Position numbers and translations under genes: made by a program. The notes under the pieces are model-generated. The model saw nothing but the letters and a program-made list of their open reading frames with translations. It was not told the DNA's origin and searched no databases. From positions 1 through 50,348 of the forward strand of contig CAYTUV010000024.1 of NCBI GenBank assembly GCA_964441505.1: DNA of 50,348 nt, read 5' to 3'. This document shows, in pieces, positions 18,379 to 26,528 of the stretch (position 1 is its first letter; each line of letters opens with the position of its first letter). Source of the stretch: Fen-1258 sp964441505 (GTDB lineage Bacteria > Bacteroidota > Ignavibacteria > Ignavibacteriales > Melioribacteraceae).

Positions 18379-18981
18379 ATGTCTCTCGTTCCAATTATAT
18401 ATACAAGTTTGTTGATCTTTTCAGCATTTCTTCTCTTTGTGGTCATTGTATCATATATCTCCTACAGAACAAAAACGGTAGATAGGATTCCGCCCCACAT
18501 GAGAAATCATATTGATCCGCTTGGAAACGGTCTTGTCATTCAACCTGTAGTTGCAAATAATTCTAAAGTCGCAACTCAAACCGTGCCGAAATATGTAGCC
18601 CCTGTCCAATCGATTATTCAGCCTCGAAAGACAGAAGTACTTCAAAGGACAGAAGATAATTATACCAGAGCAGTTCAAACGATTCAACAATTGACATACA
18701 AGACAAAAATCTATAAAGAAGCCCAAGAAAAAAATGAAGCTTTGCGGAAAGATGAGTCACGCAAAGCAGCTAGATATAGATCCACCCGCCCATCGAACAG
18801 ACTCGAGATTATGAATCAATCTGAAAAATTCAGAACTTCCATTCAGGATGAAAACAAATCTATTAGAAGAGATAATGGATATAGCAATCATGGTGACCTT
18901 GACATAATTGCCTATTACAGCGACAAATCTGAGGTTGACTACACTGCATTTTCAATTCCGCGAATTAGCAGAGCCATGTAG
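18379..18981 (+). CDS. Single-pass membrane protein with charged tail (unknown)
   Basis: A 200-residue protein of unrecognised family. An N-terminal hydrophobic helix (about 4-27, LLIFSAFLLFVVIVSYI) is followed by a long polar region rich in Arg, Lys, Gln and Ser with no obvious domain. The next gene has the same architecture and a similar start (SLVPIIYTSLL versus EIIPTIYIVLI), so the two look like diverged paralogues. The ATG follows AAGGGTAAATGCT. The 18123-18378 spacer before it has divergent genes on either side and no feature I can name. Confidence 0.7.
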   Translation: MSLVPIIYTSLLIFSAFLLFVVIVSYISYRTKTVDRIPPHMRNHIDPLGNGLVIQPVVANNSKVATQTVPKYVAPVQSIIQPRKTEVLQRTEDNYTRAVQTIQQLTYKTKIYKEAQEKNEALRKDESRKAARYRSTRPSNRLEIMNQSEKFRTSIQDENKSIRRDNGYSNHGDLDIIAYYSDKSEVDYTAFSIPRISRAM

Positions 18982-19037
18982 TTCTGTCCATTATTTTATA
19001 GAATTGCTGCACTTGTAATATTTTTATATTTTAACAC

Positions 19038-19634
19038 ATGGAAATAATCCCTACCATTTATATCGTCCTCATAATTGCAGTTGTATTAACAATTGTTACT
19101 CTGACTATTTCTTTTTTCACCTCTAGATTGAAGCATAAAAAGGATCCAGATATTGTTAAGAATAATGTTGGTAGTGACTTTATAAAATCCGAAGCAAAAA
19201 TTAATACTCCTATCAAATCTTCTCCCAATCCAAGTGATGCGCGACCAGTTTTAAAACAAAATGAATTAAGACCTGTCCCAAAACAGGGGGAAGTAAAAAC
19301 TGTTTCAAAAGGAAATGAAGTAAGAACTGATATCTCAGCTTCTCAAAAAAAGAGAAACGATAGTCACAAAAGACCTGCTCAAAGAAATTATACTAGAGAG
19401 CAATCGGAGCCATTAGACGAGAAGTCAAGAATAAAAAATGAAAGAATTTCGGTGTTAAAAAATCTTTCTACTCAAAGGAAACAAGAGGTATTACCCCAAA
19501 AAGCAAAAGAGAAGACCAATAAAGATCAATCTCTCGCATTGGGCGATGATATACTTGATAAATATGTCGAAGAAGATGATAATAACATGTTTACAATCAA
19601 GGTACCCAAACAGAAAGAAGATTCGCGAGACTGA
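19038..19634 (+). CDS. Single-pass membrane protein with charged tail, likely paralogue of upstream gene
   Basis: A 198-residue protein with an N-terminal transmembrane helix (about 5-27), then a strongly charged low-complexity segment with a short internal repeat (VLKQNELRPVPKQGEV, then VSKGNEVRTD), ending in an acidic tail (EEDDNNMFTIKVPKQKEDS). No enzyme motif is visible. Size, topology and N-terminal pattern match the preceding gene, 57 bp away on the same strand. The function is unknown. Confidence 0.65.
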   Translation: MEIIPTIYIVLIIAVVLTIVTLTISFFTSRLKHKKDPDIVKNNVGSDFIKSEAKINTPIKSSPNPSDARPVLKQNELRPVPKQGEVKTVSKGNEVRTDISASQKKRNDSHKRPAQRNYTREQSEPLDEKSRIKNERISVLKNLSTQRKQEVLPQKAKEKTNKDQSLALGDDILDKYVEEDDNNMFTIKVPKQKEDSRD

Positions 19635-19696
19635 TAGTAATTTTAATATTTGGAATAAAAATAGAGTTCAGCATTTATAAACATTACTTGTTCTTA

Positions 19697-20278
19697 ATGA
19701 TTAAGCAGAATACAATCTATATTAAAAACATGGTGTGCAATCGTTGCATAAAGGTTGTCCGAGAAGAGATGGAAAACCTGGGTGTGATAATTAAAAGAGT
19801 CTCATTGGGTGAGGTAGAAACGGAAAGATTTTTGGAATATCTTCCCATGGTAAAAATTAATGAAGTCCTCCGACAGAACGGTTTTGAACTTATCGAAGAT
19901 AAGAAAGTGAAAATAGTTGAAAAAATTAAAAATCTTGTCATAAGGACGATTTATGAAAATGGTTTTCTTACAACAGACACACACAGATATTCCCCCCTTA
20001 TTGAAAAAGAATTAAAACTTGACTATAACTATCTAAGCGGATTATTCTCCTCTCTTGAAAGCATTACAATTGAGCATTATATCATATTACAAAGGATTGA
20101 ACGCGCAAAAGAACTGCTAAAATATGGAGAGCTTACTTTAAGTGAAATTGCCTACAAATTGGGGTACAGTAGCGTCCAACATTTATCGAGTCAGTTTAAA
20201 AAGATTACCGGATTTACAGCTACTCAATTCAAATCCTTAACAGAAAACATGCGTAAACCTTTAGATCATATCAGTTAA
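19697..20278 (+). CDS. AraC-family regulator with N-terminal HMA-like metal-binding segment
   Basis: The C-terminal third is an AraC/XylS double helix-turn-helix (IERAKELLKYGELTLSEIAYKL then YSSVQHLSSQFKKITGF). The N-terminus resembles a heavy-metal-associated domain: IKNMVCNRCIKVVREEME has the CxxC of Cu-binding HMA folds. Adjacent CopZ and CopA genes carry the same type of domain, so it is plausibly a copper-sensing regulator of this operon. I use the ATG at 19697; a TTG three codons upstream is also open. The protein is about 193 residues. Metal sensing is inference. Confidence 0.8.
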   Translation: MIKQNTIYIKNMVCNRCIKVVREEMENLGVIIKRVSLGEVETERFLEYLPMVKINEVLRQNGFELIEDKKVKIVEKIKNLVIRTIYENGFLTTDTHRYSPLIEKELKLDYNYLSGLFSSLESITIEHYIILQRIERAKELLKYGELTLSEIAYKLGYSSVQHLSSQFKKITGFTATQFKSLTENMRKPLDHIS

Positions 20279-20402
20279 CGGCTAGCTTCCTTCTCTTTTG
20301 CTCAACATTCTTTAGTAAAGTTTTATAACAATTTTTTAAAATTATATAACGGATATTTTTACTTAAGAATTATTTTTAATACGTAAGTTAAAAGGAGTTA
20401 GA

Positions 20403-20603
20403 ATGAAAACACAAGAATTCAAAATTGACGGTATGAGTTGCGGCCATTGCATTATGGCTGTAAAGAAAGAGTTATCAAAAATAAATTTGGAATCGGTAGA
20501 AGTAGCGATAGGTTCTGCTAAGGTAAAATTTGATGAAACAAAAATAGATCCCGCGATAATCGAAACTGCAATCTCCGAAGCAGGATTCAGAGTAAAGAAA
20601 TAG
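20403..20603 (+). CDS. copZ: CopZ-like copper chaperone (HMA domain)
   Basis: A 66-residue single HMA domain with the metal site GMSCGHC at residues 11-17 and the expected beta-alpha-beta-beta-alpha-beta length, ending AISEAGFRVKK. It probably carries Cu(I) to the P-type ATPase 12 bp downstream. The start follows AAAAGGAGTTAG. The upstream spacer (20279-20402) is AT-rich and includes an ACTTA...TAAGT dyad that could be an operator; this is only a possibility. Confidence 0.9.
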   Translation: MKTQEFKIDGMSCGHCIMAVKKELSKINLESVEVAIGSAKVKFDETKIDPAIIETAISEAGFRVKK

Positions 20604-20615
20604 AAAGGGTTTTTT

Positions 20616-22847
20616 ATGAAACAGATAAATCTTCCGGTTGATGGAATGACTTGCGCAAGCTGCGTAACACGTGTCGAAAAAATCATTAGCAAATTTGATG
20701 GTGTCAAAAACGTAAGTGTTAATCTTGCCACAGAGCGCGTTTTGTTTGAAGTTGAAAACGAAAATTTCGACTTAAATGCTGTAGTAGAAGCAGTTAATGA
20801 TTTCGGCTACAAACTGAAAGTTGAATCTGAAGAAAAAGTAAATCATCTGTCCCGGAACAGCGATTCTTCCCTGCCGGAGAAAAACGAGTATTTCAATCTG
20901 GTTAGAAAAGATTTTTTTCTTGCTCTTATTTTTACTCTCCCCCTATTCGCAATCAGTATGCTGATGGATTATTCTTTCTTCAGAAATATTTGGCCATTCT
21001 CCGAAGATTACACACATAAGATTTTATTAATTCTTGCGACCCCGATTATTTTTATAAGCGGCAAAAGATTTTATCAGGTATTCTGGACCAACCTCAAGCA
21101 TTTTTCCGCTGAAATGAATTCACTTGTAGCAATAGGAACCGGCGCGGCTTACGGTTACAGTGTAATAGCGACACTATTTCCGGCAGCTGTTTCTATCCAT
21201 GGTGAATTGCCACACGTTTATTTTGAAACCGCTGGCGTAATTATTACTCTAATATTAATGGGTAAACTTCTTGAACACAGCGCGAAAAGAAAAACCAACA
21301 CTGCCATAAAAAAATTGATAGAGCTAAAACCTAAAACAGCAAAAATTATTCTAAATGAAAACGAGATCGAGATTAATATTTCCGATTTACAGGTCGGGCA
21401 CATTGTTGTTATCAAACCCGGAGAGAAAATTCCGTCGGATGGAATAATTCTATGGGGCAACTCTGCAGTTGATGAGGCAATGCTAACCGGCGAAAGTATT
21501 CCATCAGAAAAGACGATCGGCTCAAAAGTTATCGGCGGAACAATAAATAAGAACGGCACATTTAATTTCAGAGTTACTGAAGTAGGCGACAATACCGTTC
21601 TCGCGCAAATCATCCGCCTTGTAGAACAGGCTCAGGCTTCAAAACCTCCTATCCAAAAACTTGTTGATAAAATTGCCGGTGTGTTTGTACCGATTGTTGT
21701 GTTGATTGCATTAGTCACTTTCGTGGTATGGCTTTTCATCGGCGGTCATAATTCATTCAGCGTTGCTTTGGTAAATTTTGTCGCTGTGCTCATCATTGCA
21801 TGTCCGTGTGCGCTGGGATTGGCAACTCCAACGGCAATAATAGTCGGAAGCGGACTCGGTGCTTCGAATGGGATTTTAATCCGTAACGGAGAAAGCCTAG
21901 AGATAGCACAAAAAATTACAACAGTAATTTTCGATAAGACAGGAACGATCACAGTAGGTAAACCGACAGTTTCTGAAATAACAACTGAGAATATTTCAGA
22001 AGATGAACTCTTGTTTTTGAGTGCATCACTTGAATCGAAATCCGAGCATCCTTTAGGAATGGCGATAGTTGATAAAGCGAAATCAAACAATATTTCTCTA
22101 GTCCAGCCTGATACATTCCAGAGTTTGTCAGGATTCGGATTAACCGGGATTGTGAGCGGGAAGGCTGTTATTATAGGTAATTTGAATCTGATGAAAGAGT
22201 ACTCGATAAAGACTGAATCAGCAAAAGATAAATTTAACAGACTGGTTGAAAGCGGAAAAACCGTAGTATGTATAGCTGTTGATGGCGAGCTTAAAGGAAT
22301 GATCTCGATAGAAGACAAAATGAAAGAAACTTCCGCACGAGCAATTGAAGAACTGAATAAGCTGAACATTATAACTGTGATGATAACCGGTGATAACTAT
22401 AAAACAGCAGAGGCAATTGCGAAGCGAGCAGGGATTACGGAATTTAAAGCTGAAGTGCTTCCCGATGAAAAAGCCAGAATTGTAAAAGAGTATCAGAGCA
22501 GAGGTGAAGTTGTAGCGATGGTGGGAGACGGCATTAATGACTCCCCCGCTCTTGCACAGGCTGATGTCGGTATTGCCATCGGCACAGGAACGGATGTGGC
22601 GATTGAGACAGCGCAGATAACTTTAGTGCAGGGAAATTTGCTCGGCGTCGTCAAAGCGATAAATCTTTCAAGGCATACAATTAAAACAGTTAAACAGAAT
22701 TTGTTCTGGGCATTTATTTATAACACGATCGGTATTCCACTTGCAGCGCTGGGAATGTTAAATCCGATGATTGGCGCTCTGGCAATGTCGCTCAGTTCCG
22801 TTTCGGTTGTGAGTAATTCATTACGTTTGAAGAGAGCAAAAATTTAA
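20616..22847 (+). CDS. copA: Copper-translocating P1B-type ATPase CopA
   Basis: A 743-residue Cu(I) exporter. One N-terminal HMA domain (GMTCASCVTRVEK) is followed by the transmembrane region; the metal-selectivity motif is CPCALGLATPTA. The actuator TGES lies in AMLTGESIPSEK, the phosphorylation motif is FDKTGTITVGK, the HP motif is SEHPLGMA, and the hinge is VGDGINDSPAL. All catalytic elements are intact. With the upstream CopZ and the HMA-AraC regulator it forms a self-contained copper-efflux unit. Confidence 0.97.
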   Translation: MKQINLPVDGMTCASCVTRVEKIISKFDGVKNVSVNLATERVLFEVENENFDLNAVVEAVNDFGYKLKVESEEKVNHLSRNSDSSLPEKNEYFNLVRKDFFLALIFTLPLFAISMLMDYSFFRNIWPFSEDYTHKILLILATPIIFISGKRFYQVFWTNLKHFSAEMNSLVAIGTGAAYGYSVIATLFPAAVSIHGELPHVYFETAGVIITLILMGKLLEHSAKRKTNTAIKKLIELKPKTAKIILNENEIEINISDLQVGHIVVIKPGEKIPSDGIILWGNSAVDEAMLTGESIPSEKTIGSKVIGGTINKNGTFNFRVTEVGDNTVLAQIIRLVEQAQASKPPIQKLVDKIAGVFVPIVVLIALVTFVVWLFIGGHNSFSVALVNFVAVLIIACPCALGLATPTAIIVGSGLGASNGILIRNGESLEIAQKITTVIFDKTGTITVGKPTVSEITTENISEDELLFLSASLESKSEHPLGMAIVDKAKSNNISLVQPDTFQSLSGFGLTGIVSGKAVIIGNLNLMKEYSIKTESAKDKFNRLVESGKTVVCIAVDGELKGMISIEDKMKETSARAIEELNKLNIITVMITGDNYKTAEAIAKRAGITEFKAEVLPDEKARIVKEYQSRGEVVAMVGDGINDSPALAQADVGIAIGTGTDVAIETAQITLVQGNLLGVVKAINLSRHTIKTVKQNLFWAFIYNTIGIPLAALGMLNPMIGALAMSLSSVSVVSNSLRLKRAKI

Positions 22848-22898
22848 TTACGTGTGAATATTGATATTCTGATGAATTCTTAAAAGTATATTGATCGT

Positions 22899-23012
22899 CA
22901 CACTGAGCCTCGATTTCATCTGTGTAAACTCTACAAAGTGCAGTCACACTGAGCGGAGTCGAAGTGTGAACCAAGCAAATGAATCCATTTCTCGACTTCG
23001 CTCGAAATGACT
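22899..23012. repeat. Short palindromic interspersed repeats
   Basis: The spacer between copA and the cupin holds short inverted repeats, for example TCACACT (22944-22950) against AGTGTGA (22963-22969), and CTCGACTTCGCTCGAAATGAC at 22991-23011. The CGAAATGAC end is shared with the element at 89-188. I see no gene in this stretch. The repeat may end or separate transcripts. Confidence 0.55.
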
Positions 23013-23050
23013 TGTTAATCTATCAAAATAGATCTTTCAAAAGGAAACAT

Positions 23051-23413
23051 ATGAAAAACTACGAACTGCAAACAAATCCATTCATTGTTCCAACAAATGA
23101 CGGCAAACTGATTGAAGAACATTTTGGCAAAGCCAGTATTGACATTGGTGATTACAGTTTTGCCCATATGATTGCACCGCCAAAATGGCTTGAGCCATTT
23201 CAAACACCTGAGTTTGATGAGATTACTTACATCTTCAACGGCAAGAAAAAATTTGAAGTTGATGGTGAAGAAATAATTTTAGAAAAGAACCAATCAATTT
23301 GTGTGAAGAAAGGAAGCCGTGTAAGATACTCCAACCCGTTTGAAGAACCATGTGAGTATGTATCGGTATGTGTCCCTGCATTTACGATTGATAGAGTGAA
23401 TCGGAGAAAATAA
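23051..23413 (+). CDS. Small cupin-domain protein
   Basis: A 120-residue single-domain cupin: the barrel core EITYIFNGKKKFEVDGEEI, then KGSRVRYSNPFEEPCEY. An internal ATG at 23051, preceded by AAAGGAAAC, is chosen; the open frame runs 24 codons upstream through repeat DNA. The usual His pair of metal cupins is not obvious, so a binding rather than enzymatic role is possible. The substrate is unknown. A truncated near-copy of its second half lies at 24078-24299. Confidence 0.75.
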   Translation: MKNYELQTNPFIVPTNDGKLIEEHFGKASIDIGDYSFAHMIAPPKWLEPFQTPEFDEITYIFNGKKKFEVDGEEIILEKNQSICVKKGSRVRYSNPFEEPCEYVSVCVPAFTIDRVNRRK

Positions 23414-23488
23414 TTAATACTTGGAAGGGCTTACAAAATTCTTTACGCCCACAAAATTTTCGTTTGGCCTTTATTGAAGACAATAAAA

Positions 23489-23785
23489 TTAATCCAACCT
23501 ATTAGCATAGTATTTGGGTTTCCTTTTTTGATGGGCAATTGCAAGTATATAAATTCTTCCGCGATCAATTCGAAAAATAATTGAGAAAGGAAATTTTCTT
23601 AATAATGCTATCCTAAACTCATTGAAATAAACCGGAAATTCAAGGGGATTGCTTCTAATTCGTTTTAGTACATATTCAATTTCCAGAATAAACTTCCTGC
23701 CCAAACCGAAAACAAGCTCATCATAATAATCACGGGCATCGAGAAGTTCCTTTTCAGCTAATTTGTGAAAATCAGTCTGTATCAT
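23489..23785 (-). CDS. ParE/RelE-family toxin of a toxin-antitoxin pair
   Basis: A 98-residue protein with the ParE/RelE superfamily pattern: AEKELLDARDYYDEL (first helices), GLGRKFILEIEYVLKRI, LLRKFPFSIIFRID and the terminal strand IYILAIAHQKRKPKYY. It overlaps the upstream antitoxin by four bases (translational coupling). RelE-type proteins cleave mRNA on the ribosome and ParE-type poison gyrase; sequence alone does not distinguish the two here. Confidence 0.88.
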   Translation of the reverse strand: MIQTDFHKLAEKELLDARDYYDELVFGLGRKFILEIEYVLKRIRSNPLEFPVYFNEFRIALLRKFPFSIIFRIDRGRIYILAIAHQKRKPKYYANRLD

Positions 23786-24006
23786 TCATATTTTGATTTT
23801 GCTTCTTTGATTACAAGTTCGGCGGCTCTTCTTTCCGAGGTATCAATTTTTAGCTGGTCATATCTAGCCTTAACTTCTTCTTGCCATATTCTATCTATGT
23901 TTTGAATATTTTCTGAATCAATGCTTTCAAGAAGTTTATATGACAGTTCCGCCCTTTCTTTTGCAGATAAAGACAGCGCCGCTTCTTCTATTTCTTTAAT
24001 ACTCAT
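23782..24006 (-). CDS. Addiction-module antitoxin (TIGR02574-like)
   Basis: A 74-residue protein that starts MSIKEIEEAALSLSAKERAEL, the typical opening of small addiction-module components paired with RelE/ParE toxins. The rest is helical and charged (IWQEEVKARYDQLK). It precedes and overlaps the toxin. The pair is oriented opposite to the cupin and lies between the intact cupin and its truncated copy. Confidence 0.88.
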   Translation of the reverse strand: MSIKEIEEAALSLSAKERAELSYKLLESIDSENIQNIDRIWQEEVKARYDQLKIDTSERRAAELVIKEAKSKYE

Positions 24007-24077
24007 TTAAAGACCGTTTTTATTTGTGTTAAATATGATAAATTGATAATCGATATGCAATTTCCAACAGAACGAGC

Positions 24078-24299
24078 GAACCAGTTCAAACTCCCGAATT
24101 TGATGAGATAACTTACATTATCAGCGGTAAGAAAAAATTTGAGGTGAACGGCGATGAGATAATTCTTGAAAAGAACCAATCAATTTGTGTGAGGAAAGGA
24201 AGTCGTGTGCGCTACTCAAATCCTTTCGATCAGCCATGCGAATATGTATCGGTTTGTATCCCAGCATTTACAATTGATAGAGTGAAGAGAGGAAACTAA
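24078..24299 (+). pseudogene. Truncated second copy of the cupin gene
   Basis: Translation of this frame gives EPVQTPEFDEITYIISGKK and continues to the stop at 24297-24299, closely matching the second half of the cupin at 23051-23413 (EPFQTPEFDEITYIFNGKK). No start codon or first half is present. It looks like the surviving 3' end of a tandem duplicate whose 5' half was lost, with the toxin-antitoxin pair now occupying the gap. Confidence 0.8.
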
Positions 24300-24303
24300 A
24301 CTG

Positions 24304-25128
24304 CTAACTTATGGCGTTAGATCTTGGAACAATATCATGCGTTGAAAATTTGGACAATTCTTCCCGAATGGAGTCAATACCTTGATGAACACTTTTTTCC
24401 ATCAATAGTGCAATGATTCCGCAGATAATTGGAGAAGCAAAACTATTCCCACCCAATGCCTGTCTTCTTCCATTTAGTCCAAGAGCATTTTTAGAAAAAC
24501 CATCAGCTAGACACTCAACGGCATCTCCGGAATTGTATAAGAAATCAAATTTGTTCTCAGTATGAGTTGAACTGACACTAATTACATTTTCAAATATTGC
24601 CGGATAGCTGTTGTTATCTAAATTCCCATTTGCCGAGACAATAATAATATTTTTCTGTTTTGCTTTTTCACAAACAACATACATTGGATAAAGGGCTTCG
24701 GATAATTTTGTACCCAAACTTAGGTTTATTAAGTCAACACCATAATCAATAGCGTAATTAATTGCTGCAACAATTATTTCAATACTGGTCTCTAAGCGTG
24801 AATTAAATACTTTGATAGGTAATATTTCAGCCGCTGTAGCAATTTGTAAGATTATATCTATGCATGCTGTCCCATGTCCCAGCTTGTCGAAATAATCATC
24901 ATTCTTTTCAAATATGAATCCTTCTTTGTCACTTATAAATGAGATTCCTTTACCAATACGCGAATCATTCGCAATAAACTTATCGCATCCGCTATCTATC
25001 ACAGCTATCTTTATCTTTTCACCCGTAAAAGATCCAAATTCATTTTTCATCCATTCTGGCCTTACAACAGAAAAAGAACCAGTAAAGTATATTTTGTTAT
25101 CAGTAATAGGCATTTGATCTATAACCAC
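24304..25128 (-). CDS. Small subtilisin-family (S8) peptidase, copy 1
   Basis: A 274-residue subtilase without a signal peptide or prodomain. The triad is intact: Asp45 in AVIDSGCD, His85 in LGHGTACIDI, Ser229 in GGNSFASPI, with the oxyanion Asn in SANGN. It begins at GTG 25128, overlapping the HlyD gene by ten bases; an ATG five codons on is an alternative. Because the exporters here lack a C39 peptidase domain, a cytoplasmic subtilase in the export set is a candidate leader peptidase (LanP-like). Very similar to the copy at 35243-36064, but with a different C-terminus. Confidence 0.9.
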   Translation of the reverse strand: MVIDQMPITDNKIYFTGSFSVVRPEWMKNEFGSFTGEKIKIAVIDSGCDKFIANDSRIGKGISFISDKEGFIFEKNDDYFDKLGHGTACIDIILQIATAAEILPIKVFNSRLETSIEIIVAAINYAIDYGVDLINLSLGTKLSEALYPMYVVCEKAKQKNIIIVSANGNLDNNSYPAIFENVISVSSTHTENKFDFLYNSGDAVECLADGFSKNALGLNGRRQALGGNSFASPIICGIIALLMEKSVHQGIDSIREELSKFSTHDIVPRSNAIS

Positions 25129-26273
25129 TTTCTTATATTTTTTATCAGAACGTTTACAATTTTGTCGCTGTCTTTAATAATCTTTGCTTCAATTGTGAAA
25201 CCACGTCTTAATTTACTGAAGCTCTTTTCATAGTCGCCGATATTTACTGCTACATCAACTCTATATAAACCATTGCTTGACTGAGTTATTCGCTCTTTGC
25301 TCGGTTCTGCCGCAATATTTGTAATTTTACCTGGTATCAGAAGGAATTCATCTGCTAACTTCATTGCTTTCACTTCCATTTTAACAGAGTCGCCTATTGA
25401 TAGTTCATAAACATCTTTTTCGCTTACGCTCAAAACAGCTTTCCAGCTGTTTGTTTCACTGATTTCAAAAAGGGAACTCCCCTCATTTACTATAGCCCCT
25501 ATCATATTTTCAAGATTTTCTGAAAGTAATTTTCCATCGAAGGGGGCAAAGAATTTTGTTTTTGTTAAATACTCTTTTTGCCTTTGAATTAATTTTTCAA
25601 GCTGCTTCAGTTCTAATATAACAGACTGTAAATCCAACTCTTTTAACCGCGTGCTTTGCTCTCTGGATTTGTAATTATCTAACTCTGCCTCAGCCGATAT
25701 TATTTCAGCGATTGCATAGTCCATCGTTATATGAGAACCTTGCTTATAATTCTTTATCAAAGAATCGACTTGAGAACCGGGGAAATAATCATTTGCCTTC
25801 TGCCTGAGGTTAGCTCTTGCTTTTAGCAATTGTGCTTCGGCTTTTTTTCTATTCAATTCTATTTGATCAAGTTCAATAGGGAGTGATTTCTCTTTGATTT
25901 CATATTCAATTCTTTTTTTGGCCAGATCATCAATGGATTTTTCTAATTGATCGGCCACTTTAATTGAATCGAATTGTACGAGTAGATCTCCTTTATTAAA
26001 ATTGGCTCCGCTTTTAACAAAGATGTTTTTTATCTCTCCGCTCAAAGGACTGTGAATATATGTTAATCCCGAAGGTTCAAGGTAACCTCCGACATCGATG
26101 GTAACATCTATTTTAACAAATGTAACGATCAACAGCGCTGCTACAATTAATACAATAATTACGCTGAATGTAATAGTTATAACTTTAGAGACAAGACTGG
26201 AAGAAAATTTAGTTTTAATATCCGGCAGTTCATAAACATTTTTATTTTTTTCTAGTTTTTGTTCTGGCAACAT
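25119..26273 (-). CDS. HlyD-family membrane-fusion adaptor, copy 1
   Basis: A 384-residue periplasmic adaptor. A cytoplasmic N-terminus is followed by one transmembrane helix (about 31-53), a first lipoyl half (SGLTYIHSPLSGEIKNIFVK), a long alpha-helical hairpin (about 115-240) and a second half with FAPFDGKLLSE. It is paired with an ABC exporter on one side and the S8 peptidase on the other. The copy at 36055-37209 is the same length and very similar throughout, indicating a recent duplication. Confidence 0.93.
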   Translation of the reverse strand: MLPEQKLEKNKNVYELPDIKTKFSSSLVSKVITITFSVIIVLIVAALLIVTFVKIDVTIDVGGYLEPSGLTYIHSPLSGEIKNIFVKSGANFNKGDLLVQFDSIKVADQLEKSIDDLAKKRIEYEIKEKSLPIELDQIELNRKKAEAQLLKARANLRQKANDYFPGSQVDSLIKNYKQGSHITMDYAIAEIISAEAELDNYKSREQSTRLKELDLQSVILELKQLEKLIQRQKEYLTKTKFFAPFDGKLLSENLENMIGAIVNEGSSLFEISETNSWKAVLSVSEKDVYELSIGDSVKMEVKAMKLADEFLLIPGKITNIAAEPSKERITQSSNGLYRVDVAVNIGDYEKSFSKLRRGFTIEAKIIKDSDKIVNVLIKNIRKWL

Positions 26274-26362
26274 ATTGATCTTATTTTTGGTTCATAATGA
26301 TATTAAACACTTTATTAATTACCATCCCCACGCTGAAGAGATCATGTTAAAATTCATTTGAA

Positions 26363-26425
26363 AACCGTTGAAACGGTTCTGATGTTTCGTTTTTGGTTTT
26401 AACCCCCACGATAAATCGTGGGGTT
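26363..26425. repeat. Palindromic repeat cluster between exporter genes
   Basis: Two hairpin-forming palindromes lie close together: AACCGTTGAAACGGTT (26363-26378) and CCCCACGAT/ATCGTGGGG (26404-26423, two-base loop). A half-site GTGGGG recurs near 26463. The second copy of the exporter set has no such insert between ABC and HlyD (only seven bases there), so this 255-bp spacer looks like inserted repeat DNA. I see no gene in it. Confidence 0.65.
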
Positions 26426-26528
26426 AAACAAAAGCTTTGATTATTACACAGCCTCTGAAGCGTGGGGTTTATGCATAAAAATATCTGCATAGTATCCATG
26501 ATAAAGGTACGTTTCATTATGATAAATC

